Positions 17,150-28,108 are shown, numbered from the stretch's first letter. The stretch: 64,000 bases of DNA from JAHEEL01 sp963700375 (GCA_963700375.1 CAVOXF010000005.1:246203-310202); one strand, 5' to 3'. Program-made: numbers and translations. Notes: generated from the sequence alone by a model not told the origin.

Positions 17150-18787
17150 CTACCGGGGTACGCGGCGATCTCTCCATCGATAGTGGACCACCGGGCGTCG
17201 GACGATCTGCACCGGTGAACCGGTCACATCGGCAAGAGCCTCGCCCGCCGCGGCGAACAGATCGTTGAGGCGGGCACCCCAGGAATGCTCGCGAAGTGCT
17301 GCCTTCGGATCGGGCCTGGGTCCAGAGCGTGCCGCCGCGACGGCTGCCACGAGGTCACCGTCGAGGACGACACCGTCGACGCCTTCGAGTGCTCGGAGAG
17401 GTGGTGCCGCCACCGGCACGCCGCAGGCGAGGTACTCGAACACCTTCAGTGGCGATACGGCGTGTGTTGTCGGCGTCACGGTGAACGGCACGAGGCCGAC
17501 GTCGAGTCTCGTCAGGTAGGCGGGCAGGTCGCCCTGCGCCTTGAGGCCGAGGAAGAACACATTGTCCGGCACGTCCTTCGGCACGCCGCGGGCCTCGCCG
17601 ATCAAGACCACGGAGGCATCCGGGTTGGCGGACGCAACGGAGCGGAGCCCGCCCCAATCGAACCAGTCGCCGTAGAGCGAGCCGTGGTAGCCGATGAGCG
17701 GGCCGGCCGGGAGATCGGCGGGACGCTCGCCGGGGTCGCCGCCGAATACCGAGACGTTGACGGCGTTCGGCACGAGAACCGCGTCATCCCTCCCGGCTTC
17801 GACTGCACGCCGCACCAGGTCGGTTGCCGAACCGGCGACGACGTCCGCCTTGGTGATCAGCGACATCTCGAATGCTTCGTCGTACCACTCGCCGCCGAGC
17901 GCCCGGTCGCTCCAATCGTCGATGATGTCGAACACGAGCACCCACCCGGCGTCCTGGAACGTCGCGACCACCTCCTCGTATCCGGGATCAGGGATCTCGA
18001 CGATCACGATCCCTCCGCCGTCGGTGCAGCGTCCGATGAGCGCCCCGGCTTGGAAGTGGTCGTAGCCGATCTGCTCGAGCCGCGGGTGGATGAACCGGAG
18101 TCCGAGGTCAACGTCTTCGTAGGTCGGATAGCGGTTCACATAGGTGACGTGATAGCCGCGGCCTACGAGCTCGAGGGCGATCTGCGCACCACGGCTCCCT
18201 CCGCCAACATCGTGGAGGGGAACGGCCGCGAGGATGACGATCGGCCGGCCTTCAACGGGGTCCGTTCGCGCTGCGTTGACGTGCTCGGCGATGCGCGGCA
18301 CGAGGCCGATCCGATGTCCGGCATCGGTAATGCGGGCGAGCAAGCCTGGCAGCGGAGCGGAGCCGCCGGGGAGGCCGCCCACTTCGTCGAGGACGGCCTG
18401 CCTGGTGACGAGAGCCACCGGCTCGACCTGCACTCCCGCAGAGCGGTCCGACCAGGTCGGCGCAGCAACAAGCCCGACGACGGCGGCCTCGACCCCTGGC
18501 CGGCCCATCAGTCGCGCCGCTTCAGGCGTCGCTGAGCCCTCGGGGATGACCACGAGCCCGCCGGGAGCGGTTCCCAACGCAAATGGATCAATAGTGCGCC
18601 ACGTGTCGCCGGTTGCGAGCAGCCAGCGACGGGCGTGGCCGCGGTCGGCGACCACGTCGACGTTGACCTCGGATGGCGCTGCGGCCTGGCGGAGCCCGAA
18701 CCGGGCGCGGAACAACTCCCGACGAAGCCGATAGTGCGACATCAACCCGTCAGGCATATGCGGAAGCAGCGCCCGCTTGACCGACAT
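17150..18787 (-). CDS. Glycosyltransferase, GT4/GT-B type
   Basis: About 545 residues. The N-terminal ~190 residues look like a degenerate GT2-like or linker region (WLLATGDTWRTIDPFALG…); the C-terminal part is GT-B: VGGGSRGAQIALELVGRGYHVTYVNRYP, FDIIDDWSDRALGG, VLVPNAVNVSVFG, LIGYHGSLYGDWFDW, VFFLGLKAQGDLPAYL and SPLKVFEYLACGVPVAAPPL (donor-site E of the EYLA segment). Start ATG 18787 (MSVKRALLPH) lies 12 bases after the stop of the upstream transferase on the same strand, so the two are co-transcribed. Sugar specificity unknown. Confidence 0.85.
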   Translation of the reverse strand: MSVKRALLPHMPDGLMSHYRLRRELFRARFGLRQAAAPSEVNVDVVADRGHARRWLLATGDTWRTIDPFALGTAPGGLVVIPEGSATPEAARLMGRPGVEAAVVGLVAAPTWSDRSAGVQVEPVALVTRQAVLDEVGGLPGGSAPLPGLLARITDAGHRIGLVPRIAEHVNAARTDPVEGRPIVILAAVPLHDVGGGSRGAQIALELVGRGYHVTYVNRYPTYEDVDLGLRFIHPRLEQIGYDHFQAGALIGRCTDGGGIVIVEIPDPGYEEVVATFQDAGWVLVFDIIDDWSDRALGGEWYDEAFEMSLITKADVVAGSATDLVRRAVEAGRDDAVLVPNAVNVSVFGGDPGERPADLPAGPLIGYHGSLYGDWFDWGGLRSVASANPDASVVLIGEARGVPKDVPDNVFFLGLKAQGDLPAYLTRLDVGLVPFTVTPTTHAVSPLKVFEYLACGVPVAAPPLRALEGVDGVVLDGDLVAAVAAARSGPRPDPKAALREHSWGARLNDLFAAAGEALADVTGSPVQIVRRPVVHYRWRDRRVPR

Positions 18788-18798
18788 GAAGGCCTCTC

Positions 18799-21479
18799 TC
18801 ACCGGTTGGCCCATGATGGGAGGTGCCCTTCCTCTTCGGGTCGTTGGCGTTGCACCGGCACGTCGTCGATGTACGACGGGAAGATCCAGTCAGGATCGAG
18901 GAACTGCCCGGGTATGAACTGACCGACCGCCGAACCGCGAATATCGATGGTGGCAACGGCGGCAGGTGCATCGGGGTCGAGGAGCGACCAGCGCCGCACC
19001 ATCGTGATCGGCGCTGCATCGTCGGATCGCACGGAACCGAGGGTGGGATCGGCCTCGAGGTGGTCGGCCAGACGCGAAAGCGCATCGGGGGCAGCGTGGA
19101 CGACACGATGCCAATGGACGAGGAACTTGCCGGAGGCGGACGCGACGGCATCGTCGAGACTGTCGGCGATCCGGGTCGGCCAATTCCTCGAAGCCGCGAG
19201 CGTGTGCCACGCCGTGGGCGGCCCACCGGCTACCACGACCTCCGCATCAACAAGATCCTGGTCGGCGAGCGTCCGGGGGTTGGATCCGCCGTACGCGATG
19301 ATCGAGACGAGCGGATAGTGGGAGCGTTTCACCCCGGCCAGGGAGTCCATGGCGTAGAGGTCGCGATGGCGGTCGACGATCTCGGCGCGGCCCTGTTCGA
19401 ATCGGGCCTCCGTCTCGACACTCATCGAAATGCCGTGTTTGCGATATCGGAACAGCACCTCGGGTACCTCGACCACGCCCCACCCGGCTTGAAGGAGCCG
19501 GATCCACAGTTCCCAGTCCTCATTGCCGTGCCGCAAGGTCTCGTCGTATCCGCCGACGGCGAGGTAGACGTCACGCCGGAGCAGCACGCACCCGATGATG
19601 GAGTTTGAAAGCAGGAGTTGGTATGGGTTGTACGGTCTCGGGATCCAGACGGCGTCGATGTCTTCGAAGAGCCTGGCCCGACACGCCGCGAACGCCGCAG
19701 TCGGCTCGGCCGCGAGCGCGGCGACCATCGTTTCGAGATACTCCGGTTCGATCTCATCGTCCGCGTCGAGGGGAACGACGTACGCTCCTCGCGCGACCGC
19801 CATGCCGGTGTTGCGGGCAGCCGCGAGACCACCGTTCGCCTGGCGAATGACGCGGGTGCGGGTCCACGGAAGGGCGTCAACAATCGCGATCGTGTCCGGA
19901 TCGGTCGAACCGTCGTCGACGACGATCACCTCGAACGAGGTCATCGTCTGGTTGAACACGCTGCGGATCGCGTCGTCGAGATAGCGGCCGTCGTTGAACG
20001 TCGGAATCACAACACTGACCAGCGGGGCTTCGAGTTCCGGGAATTCACCGGCGGCAACCCGGGCGTCGAGGGCTGCTCGCTCGGCCGCAGTCCGTGCGAT
20101 CTCTGCAGCCTCCGCTGATGCGACCTCTCGCAACCGCATCTCTTCTCGCCAGTCGGCCACGAATCCGAGCTTCTCACGCAGGCGCTCGGGGATCGCGTCC
20201 ACAACCGTCCCGGCCTGCGATTCGGACATCGCCATGAGGGCCGCAAAGCCGGTGCGGCGAATGCGCCCGCGATCGTCGACGGGTTCTTCGTCATCGACCG
20301 GTTCGGGCGGCTGATCGGCCTCGAGTCGCTGGACCGCGGCGGTCGCCAGCCCGGCCTGACTTCTCGGATGTCGGACGGCCGGGAGGGCGTCGTACGGTTC
20401 GAGCGGATCTCCGTATTCGGGGACCTCTGCCGTCGCAAGGCGTTGCCGCAGGTCGGCGTCGTCGATCATCCGTCGCATCGCCTCGGTCAGCCCGTCGCGG
20501 CTCCCGTCGAACACGAGGGCGCCGGTGTCTTCGTTGAGAACCCCGTCGAACGCTGGGAGGTCCGGAACGATGACCGGGAGACCGACGGCGCGAGCTTCGT
20601 GGGCAACGAGGTTGTAGCTCTCGAACCGGCTCGGGACAACGACCGCCCACGCCTCCGCCATCCGTTGGTCGAGCGCCGGGCCTTCGAGTCGTCCGGCGAT
20701 CTCGATGCGGTCGGCGACATCGTCGGGGATCAGGACGTCGGCAAGCCATTCGGACATTGGCTTGAGTGCGGTGGCACTCCACCCGTCTTCGCCGACGAGC
20801 GCCAGGCGCAGGTCGGGCGTCGTCCGCAAGAGTGGCACCGAGGCGGCCACGAGGTCGTGGGTGCCCTTGACCTCGCCGAGCCGGCCGACACAGACCAGCA
20901 TCGGTGACGCGGAGGGTTCGAGATCCAAGGAGCGCGCGACGGGGACCGGCGGAGTGCCCACCTGGATGCGATCCGGCTCGAGACCGTATCGCTCGGCGGC
21001 GAACTCGCCGATTCCTTCCGACGGAACCACGACGCGGTCGGCCATCCGGAACGACGATGTCTCCATCGAGCGCGCTACAGCGATCTCCGGTGGCTCCACC
21101 CCGATCGCCTCGAACATGAGGTCGGCGGGACCGTGAAATCGAACCTGGATCGGTGTCCGGTCGAGGTCGAGTTCGCTGCGATGGGCGAGGGCATGGAATG
21201 CCAGCCCGTCGAAGTCCTGGAACTCGACGAGATCCGGACGGTCGGCCGGAGACGAGGCGTCGGCAAGCGCCTGGCGGCGAGCCGGGATCGTTCCTCGAAA
21301 CCGGTGGCACGGTCCACCACAGTCACTCCATCCGGGAGATCACCGCGACGTCGGCCACCAGGATCACCGAGACCCGGTCGCCGCGCTCGGTCAACCGATC
21401 ACGCAGCCGTGCGACAACGCGCGCCGGCGCCCCCGGGCGTGACCGGTGCCAGTTCGGTGGTGACGAAGACGATGTGCAC
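18799..21479 (-). CDS. Large two-domain glycosyltransferase (GT4 + GT2), 5' part frame-broken
   Basis: The uninterrupted part (18799-21117) encodes 772 residues: the C-terminal half of a GT4 domain (CVGRLGEVKGTHDLV, LALVGEDG, PSRFESYNLVAHEARAVGLPVIV), an acidic/coiled linker, then a full GT2 domain (VSVVIPTFNDGRYL, VDDGSTDPD, LDADDEIEPEYL, GNEDWELWIRL) and a divergent C-terminal domain. Upstream, the missing GT4 N-terminus is visible in other frames: HIVFVTTELAPVTPGGAG from about GTG 21479, then RLRDRLTERGDRV, ATGFEERSRLAARR and RPDLVEFQDFDGLAFHALAHR. Three single-base slips between 21220 and 21440 rejoin them. The start is approximate. It would act in polymer elongation together with the GT downstream. 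Confidence 0.8.
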
Positions 21480-21598
21480 GGCGCCATTGTCGCCGAAAGC
21501 GGAGGCCGGAGACACGAATCGTGGATGGGGACCTATGCCCCTTGCCGGATGATCGCGGTTCGTGACGCTGATGGCGGGATATCGATCCGAGGTGTGTG

Positions 21599-23301
21599 AT
21601 GCGACGCTTGGTGTTCGCTTCGTCCTGGCCGGTGCCGATCGTCCTTCCGTCGGTGGTGCTGATCGAACCGGCTACGGCCACCCTGCCGGGCGAGAACGGC
21701 CGTCTGGTGTATGTGGACCAGGTGCCGTCGCAAGTCGAGGGCATCACCGCCGGTGAGATCTACACGATGGACCCCGACGGTTCCGATGTGCGCCGTCTCA
21801 CCCACGATGCGGGCCGTTGGGCGGATCGCCCCGGGGCGACGGATGTTGTGGTGTCGTCGAACTGGGGACCGAAGTGGTCACCGGACGGACTGCTTCATCG
21901 CGTACATCCACCTCGACGAGTGGGAGCACTACTCGATTCGCCTCATGGACGCCGACGGGACGTTCATCCGGACGGTCACCGACGGATTCAGGGGGATCGG
22001 AGGACTGTCGTGGTCGCCGGACGGGGAATACCTTGCGTTCGCAGGCATGCGTCCCGGTTGGGTATTCGAGGAGGGCATCTGGTCCATCACCGAAGCCGGG
22101 ACCGACCCGCGCCTCCTGGTGCGTGAACCGTCGAACAGTGACGATGGCCTGTGGGGCATCGGAGAGCCGGCGTGGTCACCTGGTGGCACCACGATCGCGT
22201 TCGCGGCTCGCTCACCCAGCAGTCAGTCCGTTCCGCCGGATCGTCGGGATCTACCTGATGGATCCCGATGGATCGAACGTGCGCGGCCTGCCGTGCGGGG
22301 GTGGATGGTCGAGCGATCCCGAGTGGGCACCATCAGGTGCCTTCCTCTACTGCACCGAGCAGAACACATCATCTCTCTCAACGATTTGGAAGGCTGCCCC
22401 CGGCGGACTCAACGATTGGGTGACATCCCCGGGCCTCGATCTCATCGGGGACCCGACACCGGCCCCGTCCGGCAACGACCTGCTGTACACGCAGGGGATC
22501 GGAGCGGAACGCAAGCTGATCAGCCAATCGTACGGTTCTGTCGGTTGGTTCACCGGAACTGAACTCGACTGGCAGCCGATCCAGCGCATCGCGCAATCGG
22601 TCGGACTCGTCGATCCGAACACCGGCAAGTGGTACATCACGAGCCTGCACGGGATGGTCTATTCGTTCTACTTCGGGAATCCGGGTGACTATCCGATGGT
22701 GGGTGACTGGGATTGTGACGGGGTCGATACGCCGGGGTTGTATCGCCAGTCCGACGGGTACGTCTATCTGCGCAACTCCAATACGCAGGGCAACGCCGAC
22801 ATTCGCTTCTATTTCGGGAATCCCGGTGACGTCCCGATTGCGGGTGACTTCAACGCCGACGGCTGTGACACGGTGTCTCTGTACCGCCAGACCGAGGGCC
22901 GCGTCTACATCATCAACAAGCTCGGTGCCAATGATGGCGGCCTGGGGGCTGCCGACTACGCCTACTACTTCGGGAACCCGGGCGACAAGCCGTTCGTCGG
23001 CGACTTCGACGGTGACGGAACCGATACCGTCGGGTTGCATCGCGAATCGACCGGTCTCGTGTACTTCCGCAATACCAACACGCAGGGCATCGCCGAGTTC
23101 GAGTTCTACTTCGGGAACCCGGGTGATCGGCTCATCGCCGGAGACTGGAACGACAACGGCAAAGACACGCCGGGCCTGTACCGACCGTCAAATCGCACGT
23201 TCTACCTCCGCTACACCAACACCCAAGGCAACGCCGACGAGCAGTTCACGTGGGGTCAGTCTCGTTGGCTCCCGGTCGCGGGGTATTTCGGCCCACCGTA
23301 G
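21599..23301 (+). CDS. Secreted TolB-like propeller protein with GNPGD repeat module (copy 1), two frame slips
   Basis: N-terminal hydrophobic segment (MRRLVFASSWPVPIVLPSVVL), then PD40/TolB-type propeller repeats: EIYTMDPDGSDVRRLTHD, KWSPDG, IRLMDADGTFIRTVTDG, LSWSPDGEYLAFAG, IYLMDPDGSNVRGL, PEWAPSGAF. The C-terminal ~235 residues (from about 22599) are the shared module: an opening strand VGLVDPNTGKWY, four repeats with YFGNPGD..P..GD.d.DG.DT and a short closing strand FTWGQSRWLPVAGYFG. DxDxDG-type acidic loops suggest calcium binding. Frame changes near 21885 and 22225 are each explained by one extra base. Probably secreted and surface-associated; function unknown. Confidence 0.72.
22599..23301 (+). 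repeat. GNPGD module, copy 1 (four ~48-residue repeats)
   Basis: Protein repeat encoded four times plus an incomplete closing unit. The core 22675-23160 is almost identical in DNA to 24931-25416 (offset 2256), with only scattered, mostly third-position changes. This indicates a recent duplication or gene conversion between the two proteins. Confidence 0.8.
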
Positions 23302-23311
23302 GTGGCGCCTG

Positions 23312-24238
23312 CTACTCGCCGAGGTAGCGCCCCACCAGGAACCCGGCGAGGTTCGCCGTGGTGGCCGTCATGCGTGCCGCCGGCAGATAGACGTACTTGG
23401 CCGGGCTGTCTTCGTGACGGAGTTTGTAGCGGATCGACTTCCACATCGGCTTCGCGATCGGCAGCACCGCGAGTGGCAGCAGCTTCGGCTTGGTGATGGC
23501 GAGGACGGTGGCCAGGACGGCGGAACCCGCGTAGGCAGCGAGCGTCCGCTTGTAGTAGTCACCGCGCAGGTGCGCCGCTCCGTCGCCTCTCCCCCAGCGG
23601 AATGTGGTGCGAGCGAGGCCTTCGAATCCTGATGGTGGATGCCAAGCAACGGTGGCGTCGCCGGCGAAGACCGGCAGGTAGCCGGCGTCGAGCATCATCT
23701 GGTCGAAGAGCGTGTCCTCTCCAAACTCAACCTCTTCAGGGAATCCGCCTGCTGCGCGCCACGCCGTCTTCGTGAACGCCATCGAGCGGCCGGAGGGCAT
23801 GAAGAAGCTCGGATCGACCTCTTCGATGACGTACGTGATCGTCAGACCGATGCAGCGATCGAGAGCCGTCGGAGCGTCGACGCGGTAGAACCCAGCCACC
23901 CAGTCGACGCCGTCGGCGAACGGAGCGACCAGGTGCTCGAGCCACTCGGGGTCGGCAATGCCGCCGCCGTCCGTGGCAGCAATGATCTCGTGGGTCGCGT
24001 TCTCGATGGCCGTGTTGCGGCCGTGCGAGCGGTTCCCCGGTTCGACGATGACCTTGAGCCGGTCATCGATCTCGGCCGCTGCCTCGAGTCGTTCGAGCGT
24101 GCCATCGGTCGACCCGGCGTCCACGATCACGATCTCGTCGGCCGGACGCGACTGATGTACCAGCGAGTCGAGAAACGCCTCGATCGACGTCCCCTCGTTG
24201 AACACCGTCGTGATGACCGAAACCTCGAGTGGTCCCAT
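23312..24238 (-). CDS. Family 2 glycosyltransferase
   Basis: 308 residues. GT-A fold GT2: VSVITTVFNEGTSIEAFLDSL, IVDAGSTDGT, GRNTAIENATHEIIAATDGGGIADPEWL, SGRSMAFTKTAWRAAGGFPEE and FGEDTLFDQMML. The usual DxD is replaced here by TDGGG, seen in several GT2 subfamilies. The C-terminus has a short hydrophobic stretch (AGSAVLATVLAITKPKLLPLAVLP), suggesting membrane association. It lies between the two duplicated propeller genes, on the opposite strand; start ATG 24238. Confidence 0.88.
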   Translation of the reverse strand: MGPLEVSVITTVFNEGTSIEAFLDSLVHQSRPADEIVIVDAGSTDGTLERLEAAAEIDDRLKVIVEPGNRSHGRNTAIENATHEIIAATDGGGIADPEWLEHLVAPFADGVDWVAGFYRVDAPTALDRCIGLTITYVIEEVDPSFFMPSGRSMAFTKTAWRAAGGFPEEVEFGEDTLFDQMMLDAGYLPVFAGDATVAWHPPSGFEGLARTTFRWGRGDGAAHLRGDYYKRTLAAYAGSAVLATVLAITKPKLLPLAVLPIAKPMWKSIRYKLRHEDSPAKYVYLPAARMTATTANLAGFLVGRYLGE

Positions 24239-24325
24239 ACGAACAAGAGGCTACCCCGATTCCGGGCGGGCAGCCCGAGGCAGCGTGACCGAGACCGCCA
24301 CAGCCCCGTCGGCTCCACGCCGCGG

Positions 24326-24662
24326 GAGATGCGACACGGCCCTCATGTGTGTGTCGCGAACGCCGATGGCACCGACAAGATCAACCTCACCGCCTAGTAC
24401 GGCGCTGAGTGGCCATGGGCGTGGCCTCCGGACGGCTCGAAGGTCGCGTTCTTCTCGTCGCGTGACGGCTCACCCAAGCCCCATGTGCGCGATCTCGACG
24501 CGACCGAGCCCTTCGTCGCCGCCGGACCCGACACTGATCAGGGATTGACGTGGGCTACCCGAAGGGTCCCGCTTTGCGTTCGTCACGAACCGGGACGGCA
24601 ACGACGAGATCGACGTGGCCGACACCGACTGGGTCCCCGTAGCCGGAACGGTCGGCGGCTGA
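24326..24662 (+). pseudogene. Remnant of a TolB/PD40 propeller gene
   Basis: No intact gene, but translation shows the tail of a TolB-like protein: HVCVANADGTDKINLTA, an in-frame TAG (near 24394), then WPWAWPPDGSKVAFFSSRDGSPKPH, a frame slip near 24560, and SRFAFVTNRDGNDEIDVADTDWVPVAGTVGG to TGA 24662. It has no N-terminus and no start. The repeats are the same class as the propeller of 21599-23301, so this is probably debris of a duplication that also produced the second GNPGD gene immediately downstream. Stop and slip together make it a likely true pseudogene. Confidence 0.6.
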
Positions 24663-24754
24663 AGCGCAGTGGCCAATCGCGGTACCACCCGCCAATGGCC
24701 CTTGCACCGTGGGAATTCTTCGCGCACACTGGAGGGAGCCAGAAGGGAGCTGTT

Positions 24755-26682
24755 GTGAGAGCGTACGTGGCGCACGCTGTTCGTGGTTACGGCACTCGTG
24801 ATGGCGGTGATGCCCGTTGGCGTCTCCCAAGCCGTTCCCGTCGACGATTCCCTGGTCGGTCTCGTCGATCCGGCGACCGGAGAGTGGCATCTGCGCGGTC
24901 CCGACGGATTCACCACGTCGTTCTATCTTCGGGAATCCGGGTGACTATCCGATGGTGGGTGACTGGGATTGTGACGGGGTCGATACGCCGGGGTTGTATC
25001 GCCAGTCCGACGGGTACGTCTATCTGCGCAACTCCAATACGCAGGGCAACGCCGACATTCGCTTCTATTTCGGGAACCCGGGTGACGTCCCGATTGCGGG
25101 CGACTTCAACGCCGACGGCTGTGACACGGTGTCTCTGTACCGCCAGACCGAGGGCCGCGTCTACATCATCAACAAGCTCGGTGCCAATGATGGCGGCCTG
25201 GGGGCTGCGGACTACGCCTACTACTTCGGGAACCCGGGCGACAAGCCGTTCGTCGGCGACTTCGACGGTGACGGAACCGATACCGTCGGCCTGCATCGCG
25301 AATCGACCGGTCTCGTGTATTTCCGCAATACCAACACGCAGGGCATCGCCGAGTTCGAGTTCTACTTCGGGAACCCCGGCGACCGACTCATCGCCGGAGA
25401 CTGGAACGACGACGGCATGGATAGCCCCGGTCTGTTCCGTCCCTCCGATGCCACGGTCTACCTCCGACACACCAATACGCAGGGCAATGCCGATACGTCA
25501 TTCGGCTTTGGGATCCCACGAATGATTCCCGTCGCCGGCGAGTTCAACCTCGCAGCGGTCAAGGTGTCTGACCGGACATGGACCGTGAGCACCGTGGACG
25601 CACCGGTCGACTGGGGGAAATTCGCATCTCTCGGATTCGGGGCCGATGGGCGCGCGGTGATCAGTCACGGATCGACCACGGCATGGGGTACGTACGACCT
25701 CGCCATCACGCTGTGCCACGACCAGACCTGCATGGACTCGGCAACAAGAATCGAGCCGTGGCGGATCGCGGACCACACGTCGATGGCGACCGGGAGCGAC
25801 CGACTCCCGGTCTGGAGCTTCCACGACGAGAACGGCGGCCAACTCGTCGTCGGCCGGTGCACCGACGCCCGGTGTTCATCGATCTCGTACTCGGTTGTCG
25901 ACCCTCTCGATCCCGTGCCGCCCGGGACACCGACCAATTCGGGCGTCCTGGGAGCAACGGCCATAGGCGCCAACGGCAAACCGATCATCGCCTACATGAA
26001 TGCCGACCGCTTCGCCGGTCACTGGCTTGCGCAATGTGACGACGCTGCCTGCGACGGGGCTTCGCGCCAATCGCTCATTCCCGACGGCGGAGACTTCCAT
26101 AGGTTCGACGTGGAAGTGGGCGCTGACGGACTCCCCATTTCCGCCGTATTCACATCTCGGTATGGCCCGTTCGCTCTCGTGGCGATGCACTGCGCCGATG
26201 CGGCCTGCTCGACCGGGACACCGATCATGCTGCAGAGTTGGACGGACGACTGGCAGGGCTGGGGCTTCGCTTCGGTGACAATCGGGACCGACGGAATGCC
26301 GATCATCGCCTACAACGACCTGACGGTTCACAACGCGCACACACCGAACCCAACCCACGATGAGGCGCTGAAGGTTGTTCACTGCAACGACGCGGCGTGC
26401 TCGTCGCGTACGACGACGAAGATCGCGCCGGTGCGATCCGACTTCGTGTCCGTGGACATCGGTGGTGACGGCCTCCCGTTCGTCGCCTACCACACCGGTG
26501 GCAACCTCAACGTGGCGCATTGCAGCGACGTTGCGTGCACGTCGGCGACCGTGGCCACGGTCGATCCCGGCCCGGGTGCCGTGGAGTACGTCTCGATCGC
26601 GACGGATCCGTTCGGGATGCCGATGATCGCCTACTACGACGCCGCCACCCGCGACCTCAAGGTCGCACGACTCGGTTCGTAG
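24755..26682 (+). CDS. Secreted protein: GNPGD module (copy 2) plus LKVAHC-type repeats, two frame slips
   Basis: GTG 24755, behind GAAGGGAG, starts a signal peptide that becomes clear only after one extra base near 24770 is allowed: RTLFVVTALVMAVMPVGVSQA. Opening strand VGLVDPATGEWHLRG, another slip near 24927 (tctatcttcggg for tctacttcggg), then four GNPGD repeats to about 25560. The C-terminal ~370 residues carry repeats of the type GxDGxPIIAYxD…LKVVHCNDAACSS, with paired Cys (C.D..C), a pattern found in secreted actinobacterial proteins of unknown role. Unlike copy 1, the module here is N-terminal. No enzyme domain was seen. Confidence 0.72.
24855..25557 (+). repeat. GNPGD module, copy 2
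   Basis: Same four-repeat architecture as copy 1; 24931-25416 is near-identical in DNA to 22675-23160. Divergence rises sharply in the fourth repeat and closing strand (FGFGIPRMIPVAGEF), so the duplicated tract has a definable right edge. Confidence 0.8.
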
Positions 26683-26789
26683 GGAGCGGGCGGGCTGGCG
26701 GCGATACCGAACGGCCTCCTCAGCGCCGGCCCACCAACGACGGGCAGCGATCGATCAGCGTTCGGCGGCCGCCCGTTACCCTCCCCGGC

Positions 26790-27368
26790 ATGTCCTATGA
26801 CGATGCGGCGTACACGGAGCGGCTCAAGGGGGCCCGCTGGAAACAGGTGCTCAACACACAGGCGCCCTACCGGTGGAACCTACGGCGACTCGATCTCGGA
26901 TATGTGCTCGACGTGGGCTGCGGCATCGGGCGCAACCTCGGTCATCTCGACGGGAACGGCGTCGGTGTCGACCTCAGCGCAACGTCGATTGTGGAGGCGA
27001 GATCTCGCGGATTCACCGCGTACACCGCTGCCGAATTCCCGGACTCCCCTGACTCGCTCCCCGAGCGCTATGACTCACTCCTCTTCGCCCATGTGCTCGA
27101 ACACATGACCCACGATCAGGCAGCCGCCCTCGTCGGATCGCATCTCCCGTACCTGCGCCACGGCGGCAACGTCGTGATCATCGTCCCGCAAGAAGCCGGG
27201 TTCGCCTCGGACCCAACCCACGTCGAGTTCGTCGACCGCGCTGCCCTCGGACGTATCGAAGCCGCCCACGGCCTCGAGTCGGTGCGCCTGTACTCGTTCC
27301 CGTTCCCGCCGGCGGTCGGAAGGACGTTCCTCCACAACGAGACGATCGCGGTGTCCCGCAAGCCGTAG
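26790..27368 (+). CDS. Class I SAM-dependent methyltransferase
   Basis: 192 residues. SAM-binding motif I is LDVGCGIGRNLGHL, the acidic strand-2 end is GVDLS, and motif IV/post-II is YDSLLFAHVLEHM; the HVLEHM form is typical of small-molecule or sugar/lipid methyltransferases of the Methyltransf_11/23 class. The end FPPAVGRTFLHNETIAVSRK is also common in this group. Start ATG 26790 (MSYDDAAYTERL). It stands alone between secreted-protein genes; a role in O-methylating a glycan is possible but not shown. Confidence 0.82.
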   Translation: MSYDDAAYTERLKGARWKQVLNTQAPYRWNLRRLDLGYVLDVGCGIGRNLGHLDGNGVGVDLSATSIVEARSRGFTAYTAAEFPDSPDSLPERYDSLLFAHVLEHMTHDQAAALVGSHLPYLRHGGNVVIIVPQEAGFASDPTHVEFVDRAALGRIEAAHGLESVRLYSFPFPPAVGRTFLHNETIAVSRKP

Positions 27369-27468
27369 GCCGCGCCGTTGGCCTCGGGTCGATCGGCCCT
27401 AGCCACGCCCAGAATCGGCTGCAACCGTCAAGTGATTGAGCCGCGGGGCTCAGAAAGGGGGTTTTGTG

Positions 27469-28050
27469 ATGAGGCGATTCCGACGGGGGCACTTCCTGCT
27501 CCTCTTGGTGGTGATCGTGCTTGTCCTTGCGCCGGCAGCAGCGATCGCCGCCACCCACATCATCGGTACACCCGGCGATGACGAACTCGATGGCACGCCG
27601 GGTGACGACATCATCAGGGGTCTGGCAGGGGACGACACCCTGCGTTCCACGAACGGCGGGTCCGACATCTTGTTCGGAGGACCGGGGATCGACTGGATCC
27701 GGGTTGAGAGCAGCCCGGGGTCGAAGGTGTTCGGAGGCCCAGGCGCTGATCACATCGAAGTAGCGAGCACCGGTTCGCACCTGGTCCGTGGCGGAACCGG
27801 GAGCGACTACATCGAGACCGGCCTCGGAACGGACAGAATCTACGGTGGCCCGGGTAACGACCACATCATCGCCGGACAGGGCGAGGACGTCGTGTTTGGC
27901 GGCCACGGGGACGATGTGATCGACTCGACCGACTTCGGCAACGACCACCTCGACAAGGTGTGGTGCGGCCGCGGCTTCGACACGGTGTACGCGTCGCCTT
28001 CCGACTGGATTGCACGCGACTGTGAGGACGTGACGATCGTCGGCCCCTAG
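27469..28050 (+). CDS. Secreted RTX-like calcium-binding repeat protein
   Basis: 193 residues. Signal peptide RRGHFLLLLVVIVLVLAPAAAIAA, then glycine/aspartate nonapeptide repeats of hemolysin type: GTPGDDELDGTPGDDIIRGLAGDDTL, GGPGADHIEV, GGTGSDYIETGLGTDRIYGGPGNDHIIAGQGEDVVFGGHGDDVID. Such repeats form a parallel beta-roll that binds calcium. A terminal Cys pair (VWCGRGFD…RDCEDV) may form a disulfide. ATG 27469 has a good ribosome binding site (AAAGGGGG). There is no type I secretion gene nearby; the signal peptide suggests Sec export. Confidence 0.85.
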   Translation: MRRFRRGHFLLLLVVIVLVLAPAAAIAATHIIGTPGDDELDGTPGDDIIRGLAGDDTLRSTNGGSDILFGGPGIDWIRVESSPGSKVFGGPGADHIEVASTGSHLVRGGTGSDYIETGLGTDRIYGGPGNDHIIAGQGEDVVFGGHGDDVIDSTDFGNDHLDKVWCGRGFDTVYASPSDWIARDCEDVTIVGP

Positions 28051-28079
28051 GTCGCCACGGAACCAGCAGCCAGGAAGAA

Positions 28080-28106
28080 GGGATCGCCGACCCGGCGGTC
28101 CCTTTT
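28080..28106 (+). terminator. Rho-independent terminator
   Basis: A 10-bp stem (28080-28089 with 28093-28102, one G-T wobble, loop ACC) followed directly by TTTT. It lies in the 58-base gap between the convergent RTX-like gene and the delta-60 gene, 30 bases after the former's stop. Confidence 0.75.
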
Positions 28107-28108
28107 CC

